Source: Cristatella mucedo
Taxonomy: Eukaryota > Bryozoa > Phylactolaemata > Cristatellidae
DNA: 60,000 nucleotides
Reading direction: 5' to 3'
NCBI GenBank assembly: GCA_009760855.2
Contig: WPIO01000164.1
Location: forward strand, 492,001-552,000
Positions 45,645 to 57,225 of the stretch are shown here, piece by piece. How positions within the stretch are numbered: the first letter of the stretch is position 1; each line of letters begins with the position of its first letter. A program made the position numbers and the translations under genes. The notes beneath the pieces were generated by a model. That model worked only from the letters and a program-made list of their open reading frames with translations, did not search any database and was not told the DNA's origin.

Positions 45645-45889
45645 CTGCAATGATTGGAATCAAATTTGTGAGTAAGCTCAACAACTTTAGTACATGCCAT
45701 TAAAAGATCATCATTCGGGGATTTAAAGTCATTCACACATGTATAAAGATTGATTGTATCGGTCTGTGGAGTTTGTTAATGTCGAAAAGCCCGAAAGACC
45801 TAGTTGGAATTACCCAAGAGGCCTTTTCTATAGTGCACTTAACGCCTAAGCAGATTTCAATGGGCGTGCCTCCACCGTTCATCTGTCCG

Positions 45890-46475
45890 TACACTACTTG
45901 TCTGTTCGAAAAAGACTTCTCTATAGACCATCACATTAGCTCTGCAGTCAAGTCTGCCTTTTTTCAGCTGCGTAACTTTGCTAAAATTTGAGTTGGCATA
46001 TACAGGGGTGGTGCATCTAACTTGTTTCATGTATTTTTAACATTCCTTCTCGAGTTCTGTAACTTTCTGCTTGCTGGTTTACCGGCCTGTGCAATCAGGC
46101 ACCTACAGTCCACCAGAGGAAGAACGTTCAACCTTCTGTTCCTAATCAAATCGATTAGCCGTACCTCATACAAACCTCAAAAGCGTAGGATTTAATGCTT
46201 CAAGTGGGTATGCTCTCAAAGTCTGGAATTCAATACCGGAGCATTTCACAACATCGCCTTACATGATGGCATTTAAAACCAAGCTCAAACTGAACCTATT
46301 TATTACTGCAGTTTGTGGGTGTTTGTGATTCTCACTTTGTCTGCATGTACCTGGTAACGCTGTGCCTGCTGCTTGGAGATTTTACCACCAATAACTTGGT
46401 AATGCCTTCTATAAAGCATTTGTAAAGTGCCTAAAAAGATATTAAGTTATCTGGGGGCACTGTAAAAGCTTACCA
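45890..46475 (+). mobile_element. LINE-A copy, degenerate
   Basis: Thumb (DFSIDHHISSAVKSAFFQLR), degraded C-terminus, UTR and hairpin at 46425-46468 (GTAAAGTGCCTA ... GGGGGCACTGTA). Inserted between CCP3 and CCP4 exons. Confidence 0.8.
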
Positions 46476-46484
46476 AGGAGAAAT

Positions 46485-46560
46485 TCTGGAGAGCAGTTGA
46501 GGTAGAAATTAGCTTGGAAGTAGCGGGACACGATGGCTCGAAAAGATGCGCCAGTCTCAG
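46485..46560 (-). mobile_element. LINE-B fragment
   Basis: GGAGAGCAGTTGAGGTAG and following sequence match the LINE-B 3' UTR in reverse. Confidence 0.55.
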
Positions 46561-46682
46561 CTGCAGCTGAGTAGATGGGTTTGTATTAGAATAATAAAAG
46601 TAAGTTTGACAGGCAAGGAGCTCTAAGCAGAAGCTTTTGGACTCATTATTTTACGACTATATTTCCCAAAAATAGTACTTAC

Positions 46683-46904
46683 TTTGGCACGATGGTGTTT
46701 TCTGACTGATGGCTCCCGCTGCTTCACAATGCACGTCAATGAAGTCACTTCCATTTGAAAAATAACCTGGGAGGCATGTATACCGTACTAAGTCACCGTA
46801 TTTTAAGTATCCTGTATAGTTCTCATAATGCGATAGCTCTTGAAGTCGCATTAGCTTTACATCAGATGTATTAATGCCGTTTTGTGGCCATGGGCATCGA
46901 ACAG
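46683..46904 (-). CDS. Receptor exon 5: CCP/sushi module 3
   Basis: A 222-nt phase 1-1 exon with strong borders (acceptor TTTCTTTAATTGCAG, donor A|GTAAGTAC). The translation opens VRCPWPQNGINTSDVKLMRL, then YGDLVRYTCLPGYFSNGSD, DVHCEAAG and QKTPSC. All four cysteines are present; the usual tryptophan before C4 is absent (EAAGAISQKTPSC), which is uncommon but tolerated in some sushi modules. NTS and NGS are potential glycosylation sites. About 74 residues makes it the longest module here because of an insert before C2. Confidence 0.85.
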
Positions 46905-47109
46905 CTGCAATTAAAGAAAATCAAATTTTAGAAAAATCTACTGATTTTTAAGTACTGAAATAATACCTCGTCTTTCTTTTAGTTCTCTAATGTAACTTAA
47001 TCTACGTAGCGGCTCTGTGCCTCACTGCAACAGAACCAGTGAGCTTTAATTTATGTTATTACGACGCCATTTATTGATATTATGTTATTCTCTCCGCGAA
47101 GGAAATTTG

Positions 47110-48285
47110 TCACTCTTGTGTGGGTAGTTAAGATAGGTCAAGGCATGTATGATAACTAAAGCGATTGATGCCCTTAGAATAGGATGTTGCATTTATGCTG
47201 CCGATACTCAGCTGTATCTGTCATTCAAACCGTCGGCATCTGCTGTGGCAACTGAGAAACTGAATGCTTGCCTTGCCGATATTCGATCCTGGATGTCGGA
47301 AAACTTCCTGAAACTAAATGTCGATAAAGCCGAACTGCTGCACATAGGACACCCTAAGCGTGTGGCTGGATTGAAAGATTTGCTCTTCTAATTGGTGATG
47401 CTATTGTGCGACCATCACCACGTGCTAAAAATTTAGGTGTCGTGTTCGACAGCTGCCTCAATTTCAAAAGTTTCATTCAGAAGACTGCTTCGACAGCTAG
47501 CCATCACATCCAATCCCTATCCAAGCTTAGGAGCTGTCTCCCACAATGGCCTGTAAATAATTTAACTAGCTCTTTAGTTCTGTCTCAGCTTGATTATTGT
47601 ATTTCCCTTTGGCTGGGCTGCCAAAGAAAGCTATTAGACCCCTACAGCGGACAATGAATATGGCTGCAAGGCTAGTCTTCAAGTACCAGTGGTTTGAGCA
47701 AGTGTCTCCTCTCCTAAAAGAACTAAAATTGATGCCGGTCAAACAACGGATACCGAGCAAATTTCTCACGCTGACCCACAAAGCCCGCTATGGCTTGGTT
47801 TCTTCATACCTAACTGAACTGCTGCACCAGTTTCAGCCTCTTCGCGCCTCACGTCCGGAAAGCTTTAATTAATAATTAATAAGCTAATTTATTTTCCACA
47901 CTCACTTGTAGAAAATAAATTAACTAATCCATTCCTCTGCTGAAAGACAATTGGCGACAAAAGCTTTAGCTCTGCAGGTCCTAGACTGTGGAACTCGCTT
48001 CCACAGTTCTTACACAACGTCAACTACTCTGCTACTCCCAACTATGGCTCACCCTTTTCGGCGGTTCTGAGCTGCTACTTCCATGCTACTCACTACCTCA
48101 ACAGCTCTCCTGACTCGGCTGTGCTTCCCACTTTTTCGGGTGATATGAAGTCTGTTAGCTACCGAATGCGTACCGAAAGCCGCTTAGGCTGCAAGTGTGC
48201 TACACAAAACCCTCGTAGGTAACACCCAAATAGTCTTTATGACTTTGTGGAGTTACAGACGGTGATACATTACGATACATTATTT
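47110..48285 (+). mobile_element. LINE-B copy, RT motif C to 3' end
   Basis: Starts near motif C (CIYAADTQLYLSF, the catalytic YADD changed to YAAD), thumb (LADIRSWMSENFLKLNVDKA), a frameshift near 47390, then KTASTASHHIQSLSKLRSCL and QRTMNMAARLVFKYQ, a small rearrangement at 47870-47940, and the 3' UTR to GATACATTACGATACATT. Inactive. Confidence 0.9.
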
Positions 48286-49084
48286 CCATGAAATACCTTT
48301 CCTAAACAGCAGATATATCACGTTTCACGACTGCTTCAATATGCACTCCTATCTGTTAGTCGTCCTATCAAGAGATCGAGAACAGCAGTTCTAAAAATTG
48401 AAAGTTTCAGTTAATTGTAATAGAGGTTAAAAATGTTTTCGACGTCGATCGTTTCTAACGTTGGTGGTATAACTAAATCTAATCTCTTGCAGCAACGACT
48501 GCAGCTCACCTTCTTCCATACATAAACTTTTAATATTGAAACTCCTCTATTTTATTTCGTGGCAATATAATTTTTTAATGGGTCTTCTGAATTCTTTGTG
48601 GACATTGTTTAGGGTAGGCTAAAGGATTTTTAATGTTATCTGTGCTGTAAGCTCTACTTAGGTTTAAATTTATATATGGAAAACTATCTAGCCAAGCACA
48701 TGTTAGATGACGATTCATCATGACGATTCATTTGAATCTCGAGGAGTTACTAGCAGTAACTGAAATCTGCAGTTTCTTTTAGCTTATGCTTGCATGTATT
48801 TGTTTATTGAATAATGTCTTAGAGAGTGCTATCACGTACATGCACTAAACTCATTCTCAAATAATATGCAGCTTATAGAACGTTCCAGAAATTTCCCATG
48901 CATGACCATATGCTGGTATGACTTGAGACACCATACAGGACTATCATATTAAATAAACAGTAAGTAGAAAGGTAAATTAATTAAGCATGTTTACTTAAAG
49001 GCTGACGAAAGTTGTTGGCACACGATCCAGCAAAGCGTGGTCAAGTGATAATTAACTGCTTTTAACGCCCTAGCTCCTAGTCAA
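48286..49084. other. Receptor intron sequence, unassigned
   Basis: Nothing recognised. Confidence 0.4.
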
Positions 49085-49205
49085 GCAACGCCTAGACTTC
49101 AAGGTTGTCTCACTCGCTTTCAGGTCCCTTCACTATTTGGCTCCCGTATACCTATCAAATCTACTCCACCACCAGCATTAGCCATCGTGCCATCCGCTTT
49201 TCGGA
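49085..49205 (+). mobile_element. LINE-A fragment, C-terminal ORF2
   Basis: GTCAAGCAACGCCTAGACTT and CATCCGCTTTTCGGAAT match the LINE-A C-terminal segment. It ends exactly at the tail of the LINE-B on the other strand. Confidence 0.75.
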
Positions 49206-50815
49206 ATGAAATGCAATGCATCTACGTCTGTAACTCCACAAAGTCATAAAGACCATGTGGGTGTTACGCAGCAGAGTTTCGTATAGCTAACTCAGAGCCT
49301 AAGCGGCTTTCGGTACGCATTCGGTAGCCAACGGACCTCGTCTCACGCAACATAGAGAAAGTGGTAAGCATAGCAGAGTCAGGAGAGCAGTTGAGGTAGT
49401 GAGTAGCATGGAAGTAGAAGCCCAGGACCGCTGAAAAGGATGAGCCATAGTCGGCAGTAGGCGAGTAGTTGTCGTTGCGTAAGAATTGTGGAAGCGAGTT
49501 CCACAGTCTAGGACCTGCAAAGCTAAAGCTTCTGTCGCCAACTGTCTTTAAGCAGAGTAATGGGACAGCTAATTTATTGCCCACACAGGACCTGGAGGTG
49601 CGAACAGGCTGAAACTTATGCAGCAGTTTAGCTAGGTACGAAGGAACCAGGCCGTGGCGGGCCTTGTGGGTCAGCGTAAGAACTTTTCTCTGTATCCTTC
49701 GCTCAACCGGCAACCATCCTAGCTCTTTCAGCCAAAGAAACACGTGCTCAAACCGCTGGGACTTGAAGACTAGCCTTGCAGCCATATTCATTGACCGCTG
49801 TAGTGATCTAATATCTTTCTTTGGCAGCCCAGCCAATAATGAATTGCAATAATTACGCCGAGACAGAACTAAGGAGGTAGTTAAATTTTTTACAAGCAAC
49901 TGTGGGTGACAGCTCCTAATCTTGGATAGGGTTCGGATGTGATGGCTAGCTGTAGAGGCAGTCTTCTGAATGAAGCTTTTGAAATTGAGGCAGTTGTCGA
50001 AAACGCCACCTAAATTTCGAGCAAGTGGTGATGGCCGCACAATAGCATCACCTATTGGAAGAGCAAAGCCTTTTAATCCAGCCACACGCTTTGTGTATCC
50101 TATGAGCAGCATTTCGGTTTTATCATCATTTAATATCATTAGGTTTTCCGACATCCAGGATCGAATATCGGCAAATCAAGCATTCAGTTTCTCAGTTTCT
50201 GCAGCGGATTCCGACGGTTGGAATGACAAATACAACTGAGTATTGTCAGCATAAAATTGATATCCTATTCCATGGGCCTTAATGACTTTTCCCAGAGGTT
50301 GTGTATAAATGGAGAACAGCAAGGGGCCGAGTACGGACCCTTAAGGGACTCCACAGGTGACCCTTCTCGTTTGCGAGACCTGACCTCCACACGACACGGA
50401 TTGAACTCGATCTGACAAGTACGAATTGAACAGTGCTCCGTCAGCCCGACCGATCGTTCTTCTCAGTCTTCCAAGCAGAACCTCGTGATCAATGGTGTCG
50501 AAAGCAGCAGACAGATCGAGCAGAGATAAGGCAGTGACATTCCGGTCGCCATTGCCAAGCAGAATATCATTATTAACACGGAGGAGAGCAGTTTCAGTAG
50601 AATGCTACCTCTTGAAAGCCGATTGAAATGTTTCCGACATTCCATTATTTTCAAAATGTTCAACCAACTGCTTAGCAACCATTTTTTAAGAATCTTTGAT
50701 AAGAAAGGAAGAAGGGAAACTGGGTGATAGTTTGCAAGGACCTCTATGTCTAATCTAGACTTTTTAAGAAATTGGCTATAAGATTTCCCCGATAAGTATA
50801 CGATGCCTGCCACAA
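49206..50815 (-). mobile_element. LINE-B copy, longest in the window (about 1.6 kb)
   Basis: 3' tail at 49206, open C-terminal block 49264-50154 (296 codons: thumb LNDDKTEMLLIGYTKRVAGL, NMAARLVFKSQ, LKTVGDRSFSFAGPRLWNSL), and upstream RT with motif C reading [10 protein letters not shown] near 50230-50250 (second catalytic Asp replaced by Asn), motif [14 protein letters not shown] broken by a stop near 50340, motif A LLDLSAAFDTIDHEVLL near 50480-50530, and NYHPVSLLPFLSKIL at 50690-50735. Same domain order as LINE-A RT but clearly a separate family. Inactive. Confidence 0.92.
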
Positions 50816-50832
50816 AATGAACGGGATATTCT

Positions 50833-50910
50833 CCAGTAAATTAAAGACTAGCTTATTTAAGTGCCTCATTTTCATGGCAGAAGATAGTCAATATATAACT
50901 GTCAGCTAGG
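50833..50910 (-). mobile_element. tRNA-derived SINE, 3' fragment
   Basis: AGCTTATTTAAGTGCCTCAT and GGCAGAAGATAG match the SINE 3' body. Confidence 0.45.
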
Positions 50911-50954
50911 GTACCGAAACCCATCCCATGAGCAATATGGTGGTGGCATCTTAT

Positions 50955-51430
50955 TCTGGGAATAATAATAATAATAATGCACTTGATAAAGCGCCCTCAT
51001 AGAACTCAATCTCTCTCTCTAGGTGCTTTGCATTTGCTGGAAAGAGAAATGCAATTGAATGGTGAGTAAAATCATGCTTGACAAACAAACAAAATGAATA
51101 ACATGGTGAGGGGTGACATGCACAGGGTCGGCATGCAAATGTGGTTAGTGGCAGCATGCACAGTGTCAGCATGCATAAGCACATGAAGGACGAATCACAG
51201 GGACCCACTAAATGCTGTCCTAAATAGGTGTTTTTAAATTCTTATTAAATGTGGTCAGGTCAGGGGATGTTCTGACGCAGGTCGGGAGGGAGTTTCAGGC
51301 TTTGGGAGCATACGAACTAAGCGCACGATCTCCAAAGGATTTGATGTTTGTACGGGATATTTGTAGACCGTTGGATTCCGAAAAGCGGGTGGTACGATGC
51401 TTGGCCTGGTGGGGGAGTATATCTGGGAAA
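50955..51430 (-). mobile_element. LINE-A copy, 5'-truncated, low divergence
   Basis: (AAT)n at 50962, hairpin at 50985-51037, near-consensus 3' UTR, ORF2 end to about 51430. Confidence 0.85.
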
Positions 51431-51434
51431 ACAG

Positions 51435-51830
51435 CAGACCAAATAATAATGATATTATATTTGTATAGTGTCATCAGTGAACTTTAAATCTTTCGAGGTA
51501 AATTACATATGCAGTAAAAGACATGACCGAATGGTTAGCTGCAGCATGCTCAATGACGACAATCATAACATGGTTAGAGGCGATATGTACAAGTTCAGCA
51601 TGCAGATATCACTAGCCGCAGCATACACAGTGTCAGCACCCTAACACAACAGGAAAATCACTTGGACCCAATAAATGCCATGATAAATAGAAGCACTGCT
51701 GCTTCTTTTTAACTATCTTGACATCAGTCGCGATGGAGTTCCATGCTTTCGGAGCATGCAAACTGAAGACACCGTCTCCAAAAGATTTGAGGTTTACACG
51801 AGGCGTAGCTAAAGAATGAGAAACAGTCGG
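51435..51830 (-). mobile_element. LINE-A copy, old and diverged
   Basis: Worn tail and UTR (AGCTGCAGCATGCTCAATGA, TGTCAGCACCCTAACACAAC) and terminal ORF codons (AGATTTGAGGTTTACACGAG). Confidence 0.65.
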
Positions 51831-51900
51831 TTGCTGTGGTAGTACAACAATAAATATTTCTACTACATTACAAATGAGTAGGTGGGGTTTTTCAACTTAC

Positions 51901-51945
51901 TTGTGATTTCTAGCGTAGCTGGCCTCATTTTAAAATAAAGACCCT
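51901..51945 (-). other. Candidate 45-nt phase-1 microexon (low confidence)
   Basis: Between TTTCCAG and A|GTAAGTTG lie 45 nt that read GLYFKMRPATLEIT in the phase 1-1 frame used by all neighbouring receptor exons. It would add 15 residues to the linker between CCP2 and CCP3. Direct joining of CCP2 to CCP3 already gives the normal linker CEPVRCP, so this is at best an alternative exon. The acceptor has a weak pyrimidine tract. Confidence 0.2.
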
Positions 51946-52324
51946 CTGGAAACGTTCCGGTTTACAAATGACTATGTTTTCAGCCAAACTAGGTTATGAT
52001 TCTCACCATGCAGAACTTTCTTGGTGACTCATAGTTAGGAGCCACTCTCAGCAGCCATGTCAAAGCTGAAATTAATACTGCTTTAGTTTCGCTGAAAAAT
52101 ATATTATTTTTTTCAGTAAATAATAGAATAAAAGTAATTGCAATTGAAATGAAAAGACGAGCAGTGCAAGTGGTAAGACAACTCCAACGTTTAATAATTG
52201 GTAAAAGCATAAGGTTACCTTAAAGATTTTCATTAAAATCCCTGAATAACAGAAGATTCATAGCGGGAAATGAACAAGATTATCTCCATTCAACAAGTAA
52301 TATTTTCTTTAAGAGCTTAATTTT
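51946..52324. other. Receptor intron sequence, unassigned
   Basis: Nothing recognised apart from the candidate microexon immediately to the left. Confidence 0.35.
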
Positions 52325-52475
52325 TAATAAAACAGCCGAATAGCCTTAAAGGGTAGCACTAGTGCTAGCAGTACGCAATGAAAACAAAGGATTGCCTGCT
52401 GCAGGCCTCGAACCAACGACCTGGTTTCTTGAGCGCAAATGAAGCACCTTACCTTTGGGCGAATATAGTAAAATC
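52325..52475 (-). mobile_element. tRNA-derived SINE
   Basis: Minus strand: AAAGGTAAGGTGCTTCATTT (A-box), AGGTCGTTGGTTCGAGGCC (B-box), followed by a body whose 3' part reads CTTTAAGGCTATTCGGCTG. Confidence 0.6.
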
Positions 52476-52479
52476 GATA

Positions 52480-52510
52480 AAAATACATTGTGTGCGCCCT
52501 CATAGCATTG

Positions 52511-52571
<61 letters not shown>

Positions 52572-52815
52572 CAACTTATCAGATGCTTCATACAAAGCAT
52601 TACCAAATGTTTACATCCGCAAGCAGCAGGCGTAGTGTAAGCAGGTGCGAAACAAGAACGAATCGCAAAGACCCACCAGATGCTGTAATAAAAGGGGGTA
52701 TTTTAAGCTTTTTTTAATGTGGTCATTTCAGAGGACGTTTGGGCGTAAGTCGGTAGTGAGTTTCAGGCTTTGGAAGCATTGGAACTAAAGACACTCAGAA
52801 GACCCAGAAATACTG
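52480..52815 (-). mobile_element. LINE-A copy whose hairpin is expanded by a CT microsatellite
   Basis: GTGCGCCCTCATAGCATTGA is the outer hairpin arm; the next bases, AATCTCTCTC, run directly into the CT tract; UTR and ORF2 end follow (TGCTGTAATAAAAG, GTAAGTCGGTAGTGAG). Confidence 0.75.
52513..52569. repeat. (CT)n microsatellite within LINE-A hairpin
   Basis: 57 bp of uninterrupted alternating C and T, starting at the position where other LINE-A hairpins have CTCAATCTCTCTC. Confidence 0.95.
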
Positions 52816-52969
52816 CTGAAGCATAACCATTACTGCAGTTCCATTACAGCAATAGTAAGTTCATCTACGTAACGTTATCTTGAATCAAACATCGTCACTT
52901 ACGTGCTCCACCATGGTGATACCGCGTTAAAATAATCGTTCGTTTTTTCCTAAACCTCATAAAAATACT

Positions 52970-53135
52970 AGCTGATTTAACAGCCTCTTTTTGTATAACG
53001 ACAGAAGAGCCTATACGGCTATCACCACCTCGTGCAGTGGCGATAAAGGATCACCCACCGCTTGATTTAAACCCACGACCTCGGGGCCGAGGTCGTGAAA
53101 AGCAACCACCTCACCTAGTGAGCCATTACAGCTCA
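52970..53135 (-). mobile_element. tRNA-derived SINE, nearly complete
   Basis: Minus strand order: GGCTCACTAGGTGAGGTGGT (A-box side), CCGAGGTCGTGGGTTTAAATC (B-box), a body with GTGGTGATAGCCGTATAGGC and a 3' end AAGAGGCTGTTAAATCAGC. The ACGACCTCGG/CCGAGGTCGT palindrome next to the B-box is unique to this copy. Confidence 0.65.
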
Positions 53136-53458
53136 TCGTGGCTACTACACCAGGCTATTAGGATTAACTCTAGCTAGTTCCATACTTTTGTGCTCATCTG
53201 CTTAATTTAGGTGCCTAATACTCTAGCAAAGTTTTTCCGGTTACTTTTCTGCTTATTTCAATTGCTTAGTACTTCTTTTTTAGTTAGGGGAATAATTAAG
53301 TTTAATGCTCTACCTATAATTTTATGAATTTTAAAAATATATTGAAAAGTGCATTTATCTCTTGTTTTTAATACATGGCAGATCCTGATATAAAAAACAG
53401 GCAACTCGTAGCTCACTATTTGCAGCTTAATTGAATATGGATTTTCGCTACTACGTAC

Positions 53459-53665
53459 GTTCGCAGTCGACGGGAACATCAGGTGACCATTTACCATCAT
53501 TCGTGCAAATGCAGATAGCCTCGACGCTGTTGCTTTCGTGGTCGGTAACATAACCGTAATCACAGGCGTACGCCACTGTTTCTCCTGCCTGCCAACCACC
53601 ATAAGAGGAGAGAATTTCAAGGTGTGAGTTTCTCCCATTGGTCACATTATCTGGGCAAGTAACAC
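53459..53665 (-). CDS. Receptor exon 4: CCP/sushi module 2
   Basis: A 207-nt phase 1-1 exon with acceptor TTTGCTTAG and donor C|GTACGT. Translation starts VTCPDNVTNGRNSHLEILSS and continues to AGETVAYACDYGY, then a long insert to AICICTNDGKWSPDVPVDCE. All four sushi cysteines and the conserved W are present. An extra cysteine (CIC) next to C3 is unusual and would leave an unpaired thiol or an alternative pairing. NVT is a possible glycosylation site. It joins CCP1 through codon C|GT (Arg), giving QACARVTCP, the normal four-residue linker. Confidence 0.85.
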
Positions 53666-54629
53666 CTAAGCAAAGCGTAATCTTTCAAAATACTGATAGG
53701 CATGTTCTTGTCATTTATTAAATTATATACGTGAACTTAATGCCGAAGCATGCAAATCCTTCTTGATCACGAAAGCAATCTATAAGCGACTCGAATGATT
53801 AAATGCTTAGGGCGACTTATGAACTAATCGAGTGTAATTAGTATTTTTTAAATTACTTTTCCTCGAAGCAGTATAATGAACACATGTTACTGCAGCTTTA
53901 AATAATTGATATTGTCATTACCATTAAAGAATTAAAATATAAAGCTAATACAGGAAGTCACTAGCGTGGTCATGAACACGCTGCGGCCAGATTAACGCCA
54001 TGGAGTCACTTAACTGCCACCTATTGAAATCACTAGCTGACTATACATCTTAAAATGCTCACCTTCTGAAGCTGGACCAAAAGAATACTTCCATGAATTT
54101 ACTATTTATTAAACCAGCAACAAAATAATTAATTTTTCAAATTGATTTAATAAATTTATTTTCGTTTGTACATCCACACTTGCGAAAGGACTGGGTTCTG
54201 TCGCAGTGAAGGCTTTTCAGTTTTCTGTCTAAGACTAAGCGGGTGCCAAAAGTCACCAGGTTCAAGCTACATTTTTTCTGGGGCTATTATGAGCGTGGTT
54301 ATTAGACCTCGCTGCCTTCCGAATGGTAGAGATTTTTAGTAATTATTGTGTTATATTAAGACATGCATGCATTAACTAGTTTGTGTGTAGTGTGATCAAA
54401 TAGACAAGCCCTATAGTTTTTTATTTTCACTTAGCTAAAAAGGTTTTCTTTCCAATTTTCTTTTCTTTTGTTCAATTTTATTTTCGTTTCATGTAACTAA
54501 AAACCAAAGTTTGACCTTGACCGTAGATCTAACCTGATTTTTAAATAGCCCTTTGAAATAAGATTTCTCCAGATTCTACTGAAAAGATTCTGGCTGACCC
54601 CATTTTAAACGCAAGAATTTCAACTTATT
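53666..54629. other. Receptor intron sequence, unassigned
   Basis: Nothing recognised. Confidence 0.4.
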
Positions 54630-54722
54630 TTTTGACAAACCTGAGCTCTTTTCATAGCTAGCAAGCTGGTTTAATCATCATTTATTATTAATAGATCTGC
54701 TGCCGTTCAAGTACGAGTGTCA
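54630..54722 (-). mobile_element. LINE-A fragment, thumb
   Basis: GCAAGCTGGTTTAATCATCA and CTGCTGCCGTTCAAGTACGA match the LINE-A thumb in reverse. Confidence 0.6.
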
Positions 54723-54764
54723 GAGATTGTTTTTGCATAATAATTCCAAACAAATAACGTGATG

Positions 54765-55495
54765 GAATGCATTCGTGACATCCCGTCTCGACTTCTGCAA
54801 CTCACTGCTTACTGGCCTACCGGCATGTGCAATCAGGCGATTGCAGCTGGTGCAAAACTCTGCAGCTAGGCTTGTCTGTCGTGAGAGTCGCAGTTGCCAC
54901 ATTACTCTACTTCTCGCCGACCTGCACTGGCTACCAGTCAAGCAACGGATTGACTTCAAGGTTTTGTCGCTCACTTCTAGGTCCCTTCATTCTTTGGCTC
55001 CAGCCTATCTCTCAGATATACTCCCCATTAGGCCAAGCGTCGTACCATCCGCTTTCTGGAATCCAACAGTCTACAAACACCCCGTACACACCTCGAATCC
55101 GTTTGAGACCGTGCATTTAGTTCGTATGTTTCCAAAGCCTGGAACTCACTCCCGACCTGCGTCAGAACATCCCCTGAGCTGACCACATTTAAAAAGAACT
55201 TAAAAACACACCTATTTAGGACAGCATCTAGTGGGTCCCTGTGATTCGTCCTTGATGTGCTTATGAGTGCTGACACTGTGCACGCTGACACTAACCACAT
55301 TTGCATGCTGACCCTGTGCATGTCACCCCTAACCATGTCACCCCTAACCCCTAACCATTTTGTTTGTGTATCAAGCATGATTTTACTCACCATTCAATTG
55401 CATTTCCCTTTGCTGCCAATGTAAAGCGCCTAGAGAAAGATTAAGTTCTTTGAGGGTGCTTTATCAAGGGCATTATTATTGTTATTATTATTATA
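54765..55495 (+). mobile_element. LINE-A copy, C-terminus and 3' end, well preserved
   Basis: Open segment 54775-55182 ([40 protein letters not shown]), one-base shifts near 55030, 3' UTR with an extra CCCCTAACC repeat, hairpin at 55418-55465 and (ATT)n tail. Confidence 0.9.
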
Positions 55496-55769
55496 ACGCT
55501 GACATAGGCAGTGATTCCTAAAAATTTAGCTAAATTAAAATAAAATTTAACTCTTTAGGCGATTCCAAGAAACTAAATATTACATGCATTAACAGTCGTC
55601 AAATTTCTAGTAGAACCTAGGTTAGTCTTAGTGTCGTGTGTGACTCGCCGTGGTACTGGGCCGACTGGGTGACTGGCGTGAGAGCAAAGGCCTAACAGAT
55701 GATAAAAACGACCAGGAAGCATTTACACGTTCACATGCAGGTAACTTCTAATTAGCTACCTAATAATTT

Positions 55770-56825
55770 CTTATTAGGTACCTTAGAGTTGGCACCCCTG
55801 ACTAAGCGCACTGTGCGCCCTCACCCAGGTGGCCTTTCGTTTTTCACAGCATTAAACTAGCTCGGTCTACTAAGCTCAAGCTTTCAAAACATGGGAAAAA
55901 TCAAGACTGAATGTCAATCGACTGGCATACGAGGGCTACTGCAGATTGTACCAATCGATCCTAGCAAAGGTCGAGTCAAGCTTTCATAAAGAAATTGTTG
56001 AATCACGAAATGCACAATTCAAAATGTAAATGTCGACCATCAACTTTCTCCTCAACCGCTCCCAGGTCATTTCCTTGCCTAACGATCCCTGCAATAGTCT
56101 AGGTGATTGTTTCTCAAGCTTCTTTGTCAAGACGATAAACAAAATCAGGGAACCCATCCCTAAGATAGCAGAATCCCCCTGGAATTCGGTCCCTCAATTC
56201 CATTCAGCACCCCAATGGCTACATTCAATGAGGTTGCAAGTGATCTCCTCCAGAAGTGCATAACCCAATCAAATAATACAACTAATCCTTTGGACCCTGT
56301 TCCCACGATTCTTCGATGCATTGACCTGCTGCTGCCATGCATAAGTAGTTTCGTAAATATGTCATTAGTCTCGGTTCATGCTCTAGCACTTTTCAAGAAG
56401 GTAGTAGTCAGACGACTACTAGAAAGTACAACTAGACCAAGAGAACTTATGCAAATTCCGCCCAGTCTCACTTCCACCTTTTCTATCAGACATTGGACCG
56501 AGTCTTGGCAGACCAGTTCAACTCATGTCGACCACAATTAAAAAAAGAAATTAAAAACACACTTAATAATAACAGCATTTAGTGGGTCCCTTTTATTCCA
56601 CCTGTATGATCTTATGCGTGCTGACACTTTTAATGCTGCCCCAAAACATACTTGCATACTGATTAAGTGGGTTTCATTCCTGACCATGTCCTTATTGTAA
56701 TTTATTAAGCGTGCAGCTACTAACCATTTGATCGTGATTCTGTTACAGCAAATTTAAAGTGCCTAAAAACAGATTGAGTTCTCTGAAAGCGTTTTATCAC
56801 ATTTATTATTATTATTATTACTGGT
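55770..56825 (+). mobile_element. LINE-A copy, linker region joined to 3' UTR
   Basis: Begins at the LVPLT-like linker, includes LLNRSQVISLPNDPCNSLGD and NPLDPVPTILRCIDLLLPCI, then jumps near 56520 from the RT start to the last ORF codons and the 3' UTR; hairpin at 56755-56798 and (ATT)n. The RT core is deleted, as in the 11760-13599 copy. Confidence 0.85.
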
Positions 56826-57225
56826 ATTACTGCTATTGTTATTGGTATTAGCCACAAGCCTGGGATTTAGAGAGATCCGATTTTTTGATTGGCAGGAAGA
56901 TGGGCTATCAGATGAGTTAATTGAGGGCAGGCTTGATTGCTGGCTTGAATCTCAGCATGAAAGATTGAGTGGGGAATAGTTTATTGTAGGTACCTTGGGG
57001 ATATATTCCTTGTTCATTAGCTTGTCACCTGAATATCAGTAAATAATTTAAGTCGATCTGATGGCGAATAGCACAGTTCTTAGCTTGCCTTGTTCAACTC
57101 ACGTGAATTCCTTTAGTCAAGTCTGATCAATATTATGCTAGCGTGCCTTCGTGCGTGAGTTGTAGCACTGCCTTACTCCTATCCCTGCTTCTATGCAAGT
57201 TTGTAGCCACAATATGGATACTTAC
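56826..57225. other. Receptor intron sequence, unassigned
   Basis: Nothing recognised. Confidence 0.4.

Noticed and set aside
52346-52635. Open frames of alternating Ser-Leu or Arg-Glu
   Set aside because: Translation of the CT microsatellite; open in several frames simply because CTCTCT has no stop codon.
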